A stretch of DNA of 64,000 nt from Erodium maritimum (Eukaryota; Streptophyta; Magnoliopsida; Geraniales; Geraniaceae): contig OY997588.1 in NCBI GenBank assembly GCA_963921825.1, positions 14,336,001 through 14,400,000 on the forward strand, read 5' to 3'. Shown piece by piece: positions 47,142 through 56,710 of the stretch. The position numbers were made by a program, and so were the translations under genes. A model generated the notes under the pieces. It was given only the letters and a program-made list of their open reading frames with translations. It searched no databases and was not told where the DNA came from. The first letter of the stretch is position 1. Each line of letters begins with the position of its first letter.

Positions 47142-49494
47142 GGAATAACCAATCTCATCAAAATAGGTTCTCTCTAATTCCCCCCTGTTATAAACCCTAC
47201 CTCAAGCTTATCCAAAAAAAATAAACCCTACCTCAAACTCTTAAGGCCGTCGGCGTCTGGGTTGGCCTTATGGTCGGCCGACCGTCGGTAGTCCTCGTCC
47301 CTTCTCCTTTCCCTTTCCTCCCCTCCCTCATTTCCCGTTCACCCAGCCGTCCGACTTGTTCGTTGACCTTCTGATTCGAGCGGATCCCTGACGTTCGTGG
47401 CGTCCTCAATCTCCTGTGTCCGAACACCCTTCAGCTTGTGCTCCGGCGTTGTGCAGGTCTCTGCACAGGTGCTGCTCAGGGTTGGGGCAATCGTCCTCGT
47501 CGTTTCTTCAACAGATTCGGCTATTCTGTCAGATCGTGGCTTCTTCTCCTATCTACTCCTCCTGTTCTTGCAGACCGAGCTCGGGTTTCCTCTGCTCAGC
47601 TTTAGCCCGTGGTTGGGTGGTTGGGTTCGTGTGGTTGTTGCCGGCTTCGGAGATGAGTTTGAAGATGGTGGGTTCATCTGAAAGCGGCAAGGATTTTGTT
47701 CTGTTTTGGTTTTGAGCTGGTAGGGTTCATACTGGATTGGGTCGGGTCAACCGGGTCGGACCAATCGGGTCGTCCATTTTCAGTTCCTCCCCTTTTCGCT
47801 CTGGTTTCATGGGCTGTCTTTGCTTCTTCTCGGGCCCTTAGTTTAGGGGAGTTCAAGATCGCTCGCGAGAGCAATTTTTGGGCTGTTTCTGGGTCTGGTT
47901 TCGCTCTTGCTCGGTATTATTATAAACTTTTCCCTTCGGGTCCTCGTTTGGTGTTAGTCCACGAGGGGTTATCGGCTTCGGTATCGGAACGCTCAGCTTG
48001 AGTTCTAGTCTCGGACTCCTTTTAGTGGAGCGGTAAGTCTTCGACCAGTTGTGTGGTGGTGGAAGCAGGGTGGCTTTTCTTTGTCCGGACCCGTTCGTGG
48101 TGATTCTCAGGCGGCTGGTTTCAGAGTTTGTGTGCTTTTCCGGAGAAAGGTCATCTCGACATTGTCGCTTGTGGTGGTTGAGGGTGTTCCGTTGAGGTTG
48201 ACTATGGCTCTGCTGGCTGGCTTTGGTGTCTCCTTTGTCTCGGTCTGGGTTGGATCGTGCTCGGTATCATTACAGGCCTTCTCCTTCGGGTCCTCGTTGT
48301 CAATTGACGAGGGGTTACCGGTCTCGGTTTCAGAACGCTCAGCACGCATTCCAGCTTTGGTTTCTCGGATTTGTAGACTTTCTGTTGACGGCCTGGAGTT
48401 TGGAGCTTGTACTCGGTAGAAATACCGGTCCTCCCCCTTTTTTGGTCAACTTTTCGGAGGACATTTGAGGTGTGTGGCTCTAGCTCAGGTCGTGAGACGC
48501 GCTTCTACATCCTATTGGGTTTGGATCGTTGTTGAGCTATACTAGCCGCTTCTGGTGCTTCGCCACCCGGTCTTTGGATTGTTGGTCGGCTTTTCTGAGG
48601 GATAGGGCCTCGCTGGTTTTCCTCTTCACCTCGGTTTTTCGGAGTTCATCGGGCTTCTAGCGTCTCTTGTTGCTGCTGGTGCCTGGCTGCTGGGTCTGCC
48701 TCATGCTCGGTAGAAATACCGGTTCCTCTCTTCTATGGGCGTTTCCAAGTGCTGGTCGGTTTTGTGAAGAGGACCGGGCGTGAGTGCATGTCTTGTTGGC
48801 CAGACCTAAGGTAGTCTCTTTCCTATATCCTTGTTTGGTTAGTCTTCTCCTATCCGTTCATGCTTTCCTTTGTATTTTTGCTTCACTTCTTCTCGACCCG
48901 GTTGTGGGTCGAGCTCGTCGGTTAAAGGCGTTGACCGCTGGCGAGTTTCTTGGGTGTTGTCTGCCCTCCAGAAGCCATCTGCTAGGGTTTGGATGGTAAT
49001 CCGGGTCTATCTCAGTCGTTAGCGGGGTTGGCCGTCGGTATTTTAGTTGTTGTCTTTTTGTTATCAGAGGATTGACAGCTCTATTGAGATGTGAGTTAGT
49101 TGATTCATTCAAGGTTAGGGTTTGGATGTCATCTGGTTGGGTTCGTTAGTTGGAAACTTCTCCCCACGGTGCTTCATGGTGGTCAGATTTGGGTACTCAA
49201 GACCCGATTTTCAAAAATATATCTTCATGGTGGTTATATTCGGATTCCAGATCCTTCTTTGTTTTTTTCTTGGGAGTGTTTATGTTCTATTTGTTGGTTG
49301 TTTCAAGTTGTTCTTTGGTTGTTTCTTCTTGGTTATTTTGGTCTTGCCCGGGTTGTAGGGGTTGTAGGTGTTCCCTTAAAAGACGACTTTGAGCGTCTTG
49401 GGGTTCTTTTTTGTAGGTTTGTAGCTAAACCTTGCTTTCCTCTTTCTCCTCAAAAGAGGGTTTATAAAACTTTCAATATGCTTTGCCGATAAAA
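47142..49494 (+). mobile_element. 2.35-kb retroposon with 12-bp target duplication, no recognisable protein
   Basis: AATGCTTTAGAC flanks the block at 47130-47141 and 49495-49506. The right end has an A-tail style end (TTTGCCGATAAAAA), as in the plant LINEs of this window, so it was retroposed as a plus-strand transcript. The left half is GC-rich with four related segments starting GCTCGGTA. The right half is T/GT-rich like the 3' region of the LINE at 12031. No endonuclease, RT, RNase H or DUF4283 domain is seen. It is probably a non-autonomous LINE partner. Confidence 0.7.
47905..48760 (+). repeat. Diverged internal repeats of the retroposon
   Basis: TGCTCGGTATTATTA at 47909 and TGCTCGGTATCATTA at 48259 (350 bp apart) are each followed by CTTCGGGTCCTCGT, an inverted ACGAGGGGTTA and CGGAACGCTCAGC-type text. 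ACTCGGTAGAAATACCGGT at 48411 and GCTCGGTAGAAATACCGGT at 48705 form a second pair. Confidence 0.75.
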
Positions 49495-49506
49495 AATGCT
49501 TTAGAC

Positions 49507-50835
49507 CGATTGTTGGGTAAACTAAAAAATTGTATCTTTGTGCTTGTGTTTTCTCTCTCTCTGTGATAGAGTTCGCTAGGGTTTGTAAGTCATGGTGCCC
49601 ATCATGTTCTCAACAATTTCGGTCTTTCTCTTGTGTGGCTCCTTCCCTTCCAGGACAAAGATAGCGGCTATTATGTCTTGGGTATCTTCGAGGCCGTACA
49701 TGGTTGACGATCCTTCTCCATATAGACGATAGGCGTATGGTGGCAAGCAAGGAAGTGCAGCTCAGGATAGCGTTGGGAAATAAATGGGCTGCATGACAAA
49801 CTTGGAGGGATGTCCCTCAAGTCGGTAAAGATCCCCCACGAAGAAGTGTACAACAAGTCGGTCTCCTTTCGGTACTCCATGATCGGGAAACTAATGCCAG
49901 GGAAGGATTATAATTGGACCATCCTAACTAACGTTATGGGGATACTCTAGCAGATGCCATAAATGATTGTGAGGCCCCTCAGTAGAGGGTTCTCGATTTC
50001 TTCTTTGACACGGTGAAGAAAAGAAGGGGTCCTCAAGGCATATTGTGGGCTTTTCACAATTCCCTAATGGCCTTGACGGATTTGACACCGAGGATGCGGT
50101 CGGTAGAGACACTTTTCTCCCACACCTCTATCTAGAGTCGGGCTTCGAAGCTCCCCATCGGAGCGATGAACAAACGTATGGGTTTCCGAATTGAGAATGA
50201 TATCGGGGTTTGCGCGATAGTGGAAAGGAATGCACATAAGTGTTATTGGGTAGATTTTCTCTAAATCTGCACCCATATTGTGATAGATTTTTTTATCCGC
50301 TAATGCAAATTTAATTAAATCTCTTCAGAGGTAGAAAATGAGTATATGATATGGTCTAGCTACAGACCTGTGAGTGAATCGAGCGTTGGCATGTCAGCTC
50401 AACCTCATGAGAGTCCCAACAAGGGGAATAAACTGATACATGAAAGACCGTTCCTATACAATGAACCTCGTCATCCCAACATGCATAATTATTTTGTTTG
50501 CAAACAGTTCACAACTATAATCAGTTGTTATCTACTCGTTTATAAACGAGGTATATTGTCGAAAGAATCTTTTTTTTATTCGCAAAGTAAGGTGTATCAA
50601 GAATATTTGGTCTCCATCTTATTTATGTAGAAGCAAGGGTGCACCAAACTTTTTTTTATTCCTAAAGAACTTTTTAAGGTTGATTTATCAAAAAATATTT
50701 GGTCTCAACTTATACTTATGTAGAAGTAAGGGAGCACCCAAACATTTTGACCCCGACTTTGAGAGAGGCCCAAGAAGAGGTTCACTGTGATAATAATACC
50801 CACAAGTATAGATAATTTTCCAAACATTGTAATCG
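49507..50835. other. Intergenic, unidentified; short tandem duplication
   Basis: 49660-50280 has minus-strand frames (for example SWGIFTDLRDIPPSLS) that may be eroded transposon protein, but no motif is convincing. 50571-50745 contains two imperfect copies of about 80-95 bp sharing TTTTTTTATTC, ATATTTGGTCTC and TTATGTAGAAG(C/T)AAGGG. Confidence 0.35.
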
Positions 50836-50844
50836 TATGATCAA

Positions 50845-51591
50845 GGGAAAATGACACATAACCCCTGCTAACTATCACCGTTTTTCACATCGCCCCCCCT
50901 AATTATTTTTTGTGACATTTAACTCCTCTAACTTTTAGTTTTTTTCACTTTAGTCCAACGATGTTAACTTTCCATCCAATGAAAGTCGAATGTCCAAAAT
51001 ACCCCTCATTAACCATCAAATTTTCAAAACCTTTTTTCACATCACCCCCCTAACTATTAGTTTTTTATTTCCATTATTTTCTTTTATTTTTTAAAAAATT
51101 CGTTAATCTTTTTTTATTCTCTACCTTTATTTTAATAATTATGTTTTTAATATTGATATTTTTATTTTTAATTCAATATTATTACTTTTATATTAAAGAA
51201 TGTTTTTTTCTTTACTAATTTTTATTTTCATTTATGTGTTTTTATTCTCTTCCTTTATTTTCATTATTGTTTAAATATTTACTACTTCTATTCATTATTG
51301 TTTGGAGTTGGAAGCTTTGTGTGGTTGAGAGGATATGAGAAAGAGGAAGAGGGGGAGAAATAAGAGCTTGAGTTTAGTTAGGTTAAGTTAGTATATATGA
51401 AATGGTAGTTATGTCATTTAATAAAAATAAAACATCATGTGCTTTGCACATGGTTGTTTCCATCCAAAATTTAACATCGTTAGACTAAAATGAAAAAAAT
51501 AAAAGTTAGAGGAGTTAAATGTCACAAAAAATAGTTAGGGGGACGATGTGAAAAACAGTGATAGTTAACAGGATTTATATGTCATTTTACC
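50845..51591. mobile_element. Mutator-type MITE with perfect 9-bp TSD
   Basis: 747 bp. The left end GGGAAAATGACACATAACCC is matched by the complement of the right end, GGTAAAATGACATATAAATC, and similarity continues for about 110 bp through TTTTTCACATCG and GTGACATTTAACTCCTCTAA. The 9-bp TSD TATGATCAA is perfect (50836-50844 and 51592-51600). The interior is AT-rich and non-coding. It resembles the MITE at 8083 in its G-G-G start and its arm style. Confidence 0.9.
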
Positions 51592-51600
51592 TATGATCAA

Positions 51601-52579
51601 TATGGTTCTTTATTTTCTCTCTTCTACAAACACCATGTTCATTTCGTAGGTATTATATAAACAATGGTTGTTTCATAAATGGGATAGAATAATTCGATTG
51701 AATTAGGGTTCAAATAGTAATTCATTTGTATCGTAATCAACAAATTTTCAAGGTTCGAAAAAGTAAAGAAAGAAAAAGGTATAAATAATGTAAAAAGAAA
51801 AGAGAGCTACGGGAACATAGTTATGAAAGCTCTGGGTACCATAAATGAGAAGCAGAACCAAACCTGTTACGAGCATTCTTAATTAAAGTTGGTGACAAAT
51901 AACATTTTCCCATGTTTCAGAAACTCTCTCGCGTTCGGTGTTCAGGTTTTCCAGACAACTTGCACGTGCTTCTTTCTTTTCATGACACTATATCGTTACG
52001 TTAACAACGCACATAATATCATCGATAAATGTCTTTGATTATGCACATGCACAATAAGATACATGCTTTTATATAATTGCAAGTTTCTCTTGTAACCACA
52101 TATCATTTGTAATTGTTTTTAGCTAAGAGGAGTAACTTCTATTAACATAAGAAATCTGAAATAAAAGAAGAATATTAAGAAAGTAATTCGTTCTTACACA
52201 AACTATAACTAATCTTTTAAAATAATCTGAGGTACATACAAATTTTTAGATAACTAATCACTTAGGCTAAAGTATGAAAAGACTAATCAAAACGAAATTG
52301 AAAAAAAAAACTCATGCAACATGACTTAATCCGATTACCAAAACCTAACTAAAAATTTATGAAACATTTTTAAGTTTTTACCATTATTTAATTCATCTTT
52401 TATAACTATATACACGGATAAATACTCTCTGGAGGAATTATCACAAGAGAAAGAACTCGCAAGGATAACCTCGAGGTAATGCATTCACATATTCTACGAC
52501 AATTGATAAAAAGAATCTAAACAAATGATTGCATATTTTTTCTAGTAATAGAAGAGACATGAAAGATGTTTGAATTAAA
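51601..52579. other. Intergenic, AT-rich
   Basis: No open frame, TIR or exon that I can support. Confidence 0.45.
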
Positions 52580-52593
52580 ATTAGTTTATTGGT

Positions 52594-54189
52594 ACCACCA
52601 TTTGTGACAAATTAGGAAAACAAAATATAATCTCTCTCGAGCTTTGGGAGCCTACTCTAGCCCTAACTTGTACTTGTCGCTATGAAACTTTCATCTGACA
52701 CAGTTGTTGTTGCGCCGCCTGAGACTGTTGGTTTCGCGGTCCCCGTCTTCATCTATCCCATCCAACTGACCTCCTCGTAGACCATGCCTGGTGCGGGGTT
52801 TAAATACGAGTGGAAATGGAGGAGTGCTCCACACCCCTAAGTGTCTTCTCTTCCCCCCGCCCCCTCGTGGTTTCGTCGTCTCTCGGCTCGACCGCCATGA
52901 ATCCCTGACCCCTTTTTAATGGTGTCGCCTGGGAATCCTGCTCCGGAGTGCCTGTTTTTTCCACCGTCGCATTCGTCTCCCATCTGGTCAACCCCCTCGC
53001 AGACCACGACTGGTGCGGGGGATAAACCCGTAGGGTTTTGCTGTCACCATCAAGTTTCGATCCTTCTTATTTCCACATATCGCCGATTCTGGCCTTGAGT
53101 TTCATGCCACTCGGGTCACTCCTCCTCCCATCGAGGCCCTCGGAGGATGGGTTGGATCTGCTGCCTCCTCCACATGGGGAATTCCGCCCCGGGATTCTAC
53201 GACGGTAGGCACAAGTGATGTCTGGCCCACACTATTGGGAGGCTTCCCTCAGGCCAACCCCGACCTTGGTTACCCGGCCTCACCATGACCTTGCTCTGGT
53301 GCCATCTCGGATGACGACGGGACGGGCTGCGACGAGGTACTTGGTGGGGAGCACGATTGTGCAAGAGGCGAGGGGCATCTCTCCTGGAGCGTGCTATCAG
53401 CGGTGGTCGTGAAGGCGGCGTAGGGTTTGGGATCCCTACGGAGGAGATCCGTTAGGGCATGGGCCTAAGTTGGGTAATGGGCCGGTTCCGCGCGGACGGG
53501 TTGTGTTGATCCATAGGGTTACCTTTGCTGGAACCTAGGCACTGAGGCACCAGAGGGATTGGTTACTCTCTAGAAGGGTTGATTGCGGAGCTGGTTGGTG
53601 GCTACAGGACAAAGGCGAAGGCGGTGCCTTAGAAAGGAATATGAAAGATGGGGCGAAATTGTTCGGACTTAGGGGGACGTTGGTCCCACCCCACTGGCGT
53701 TGGATCAGAGACCTAAGGATGGACAGCTTAGAGGACGAGGTGCCCGTGTGACGTTGGACACGGGACCTAACCCGGGGCCTCGTCCTTTGTATTGGGGTAG
53801 CACCTGGCTGCCCGAGATAAGCCTCCTTGGGAGGATTTCTCCTCTACGGGAAGCCATAGTGAGGGCGGGGGAGGTGCCCTGTCAGGAGGGATGACGCATC
53901 GTCTGAGCATCGGGACTGGCCCTGGGAGGGGTCCCCAAACGATGTTTTGCCTCCCGCCACCACCTTCGCTGTTGAGATCCCTCAGGATCTCCGACACCGT
54001 TTCTCCCTCTCCGCCTTCTCTCCTTGCCCACGAGGCACCAAAATACCGTCTATGACGGCTATAATACTATAAGGTCCAGAGAACCTTTGTTCGGTAAAGC
54101 TGGTCTTCCAATAATCGGGAAGCATGTTCCCTGGTGCAAGATAATGTAATCATTTTAGAAGTTATAAATTTGCACCTTTCGATAAAAAA
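52594..54189 (+). mobile_element. Short LINE-like insertion with TSD, no ORF2
   Basis: Flanked by ATTAGTTTATTGGT (52580-52593) and ACTAGTTTATTGGT (54190-54203), 13 of 14 identical. It ends TTTCGATAAAAAAA, the same 3' style as other LINEs here, so it is in plus orientation. The 1.6-kb interior is GC-rich with many stops; plus-strand frames are Gly/Arg/Pro-rich as in LINE ORF1 but no DUF4283 motif is clear. It shares ATACCGTCTATGAC (54044) with the LINE end near 40672. Confidence 0.7.
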
Positions 54190-54511
54190 ACTAGTTTATT
54201 GGTTGAAAGATTTTTTTTCCTAAAATTGTTTTTTGAGTAGGGATGGCAATTTGACCCGGCCCCAACGGGGACCCGATGATTCCGACCCGATCGGGGCAGG
54301 TTCGGATCAGGTCTATTCACACCCAGGGCGGGTATCAGGGCGTTGACCGGGGATGTTGACCGGGTCCGGGTCGGTTCCGGGATTGGTGAGCCCCGCCCCG
54401 ATATGCCCAAGTCCAGCCAAAACCTACCATTTGAGCCAAGGTCCAGCCTAACCATGTGAGCCCAAGTACAGCCCAAGCCAACTATTTGAGACACTCAAAA
54501 ATAAGTGTAGC

Positions 54512-54560
54512 ATGGTTCGAACACATGACCTTCTGGTTAAGGTTTACCAACTCAACTAAG
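54512..54560 (-). ncRNA. tRNA-like pol III module 1 in the hAT element
   Basis: On the minus strand an A-box-like TAGTTGAGTTGG (54558-54547) is followed after about 22 bp by a B-box-like GTGTTCGAACC (54524-54514). It is not a full tRNA: the acceptor stem is not evident. Likely tRNA-derived relic. Confidence 0.5.
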
Positions 54561-54635
54561 ATCAATTTGTGATACATGTATTTTAGCAATATATAAGTAT
54601 AAACTACTTAGCGCAAATAACACTAAAATAGAAAC

Positions 54636-54700
54636 AAGTAGGACTCGAACCTACGACCTCTCACTCTTTTTTGAGTTGTTCTACCAACTCAACCAGTAAC
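54636..54700 (-). ncRNA. tRNA-like pol III module 2 in the hAT element
   Basis: Minus strand: A box TGGTTGAGTTGG (54695-54684), then B box GGTTCGAGTCC (54651-54641) inside a perfect T-arm hairpin GTAGG...CCTAC (54654-54638). Spacing fits a tRNA-type internal promoter. The D-side sequence is normal but the anticodon arm is not convincing and the acceptor stem does not pair clearly, so a functional tRNA is unlikely. The sequence between the two modules is duplicated too, with a CA(A/G)TTTGTGATNC tag after each A box. Confidence 0.55.
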
Positions 54701-54766
54701 AGTTTGTGATCCTTTGTCTATTTTTGTTATATAAGTAACTTGTATGCAATTCTAAACACCTGGCAA

Positions 54767-54818
54767 AGTCCCACATCGCCCATGTTATATAAAATTATCT
54801 TTTCTTGCTTCTATATAA
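54767..54818 (+). promoter_or_regulatory. Plant snRNA-type USE plus TATA pair
   Basis: AGTCCCACATCG at 54767-54778 matches the plant U-snRNA upstream sequence element (RTCCCACATCG). A TATATAA starts at 54812, 33 bp downstream, the spacing known for pol II-type snRNA promoters. A nearer TTATATAAAA lies at 54785. No U1, U2, U4 or U5 RNA start is recognisable downstream, so this is a promoter motif without a known gene. Confidence 0.5.
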
Positions 54819-56710
54819 TGAGGCTCATCTTCTTATTTATAATCAATATATTTATTCTTGAGTTTCTTTGTTAAACTCCATATAGTAAACTTGTTTTACT
54901 AGCATATAATTTTTCTTGATCCAAATCTTAGGGTCTTATTAGTTCAATATTTTTCGAATTTTCACACTTTGTTCTTGATGGATAACTGATGCGGGGCGGG
55001 TCGGGGTCAAGGCCAGGGCGGGGTGTGGCCGGGGCATGCTCGGGTTCGGGGCGGGGACAGGGCAAGACTTTGGGGATCGGGTCAGGGTCGGGTTTTATAA
55101 AACCCGCCCCGTTGCCATCCCTATTTTTGAGTTGTTTTTATTCTCTCCTAGTCTTTAAACTGATCCTCTTTTGAGAGTATCATTTTTATTTTGTATGTTT
55201 TTATCACAAAATATATGATATCATTCTTTATAATAAAAAATATTTTAACCATTTATCCCTATTAGTTTTGAAGTTTTCATCTACGTGCTTTCGTTTCTCT
55301 TGCAACTTGAAACATGAGTAGGAAAAGGAAATGAACGACAACCCTTCTCACGGTATACCTTTGACGACGACGGTAGCATGCTCCGGCAACAACGAGAATG
55401 GAACTCAACTTTCCAGTTCGCTTGGTGAGTCCCCCCTCTCCCGTCCGATGGTAGGTCCATTCGGGATCCTCTTGACAATAGAGGCATGATTAGTGTTCTC
55501 CGCGCAGACGATGATGGAGCCTTCTCCGACCATGCTAGTGGCAGGGGAAGAGGCTTACGTTTAGGAGGTCCATTGGTAACCGAGTGGACTCGTTCGCTGA
55601 ACTTCGGCGCGAGATCCTCGACCTCGGATGCCCCGAGGTATGGCGGGAACCAATCGGTCTCTCCACCATGAACATGTTTGGAAATTAGGCTACCTCCTTG
55701 CGTGACAGAGGAGTAGATTGAGGAGGTCATACTGGTGGTACAAGAGATAATGTAGGGTTCAATGGGCGAGGAGGCCGACGAGGGGTCCGATGAGGACAAC
55801 CGAACTTGGGAAGTACTAGAGTTTCACGGTCAACATCGGGAAGCCGGGACGGCCAGACTTGGAACGCGTAGCTGGCGGCGATAAGGACAAGTACCGGGTC
55901 CTAGGGTTCCAATTACGCGGGTGAGGCCTTGGGGCTGGCGCAGTTAGGGAGGTGGAGGCCTGCCGAGTCGTGGGCCGAGCATTTTGGAGGCTCATTGAGC
56001 CCATTGTCTGGAGCAACAATGGCTTCTGAGGAACAACTAGGGGTACATCGGGAGCTAGACACCTTCTCCCTTCCGACATGACGAAAGCGTCCGGCAGCGG
56101 AAGACCAGGATTTGAAGTTAGAGGGCTCTACAAACTCCGCGGGAGCAAATTGTACAACGACGGGGGGCATGAAGCACCCTCGCATCGCCCACTGAGGAGT
56201 TCGTGGTCAAGTGGGGTTGGCTAGCAACACCGCCTCACTGGACGTAGGGTTGCAGTAGTCCCGCCAAGTTCTGACATGGTACTCTCCTACTACTTTGTGG
56301 GCCAACATTCTTATATTCTTGGAGCCCTACACTATCATTCCATAAAGGAGGACGCACGTTGGTTCCTCGAGAGGGTACATAGTCCGCCTAGACACCACTC
56401 CATAAATAGGCCGACTCTATCTTAGCTTCCCGTTTGGATTCGTTGTACCCAGAGGCGGACTCATAAAGGGCCTAGGGGGGCACGTGCCCCCCTCAAATTA
56501 TAAAAAAAAACATAATATATCCTAAATTTTTATATTTCTGTCTATATAATCCTGTTTTCTACCATGAGTGGCCCCTCGAAAAGTGGAGAAATGTATTATC
56601 ATCTATTTTATTTTTATTTCCTTCCATAAAACTTTATTTTGTTAATAAATTTTCTCTATTTCCTTATATAAAACTCTATTTGGATTATAAATTTTCTAAC
56701 TTCTATATTT

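Larger units (their letters stand above)
54238..55123. mobile_element. hAT non-autonomous element with internal promoter-like modules
   Basis: TIRs are TAGGGATGGCAA at 54238 and its complement ending at 55123. The 8-bp TSD TTTTTGAG is perfect (54230-54237 and 55124-55131), diagnostic of hAT. Subterminal regions are long, GC-rich CCCGACCC/GGGTCGGG repeats. The interior has two tRNA-like units and an snRNA-type promoter motif, listed separately. No transposase. Confidence 0.9.

Noticed and set aside
54636-54700. A functional tRNA gene
   Set aside because: Only the A box, B box and T-arm are good; no clear acceptor stem or anticodon arm.
54767-54900. A U-snRNA gene behind the USE/TATA pair
   Set aside because: The downstream sequence does not match the start of any U-snRNA that I know, so only the promoter motif is reported.
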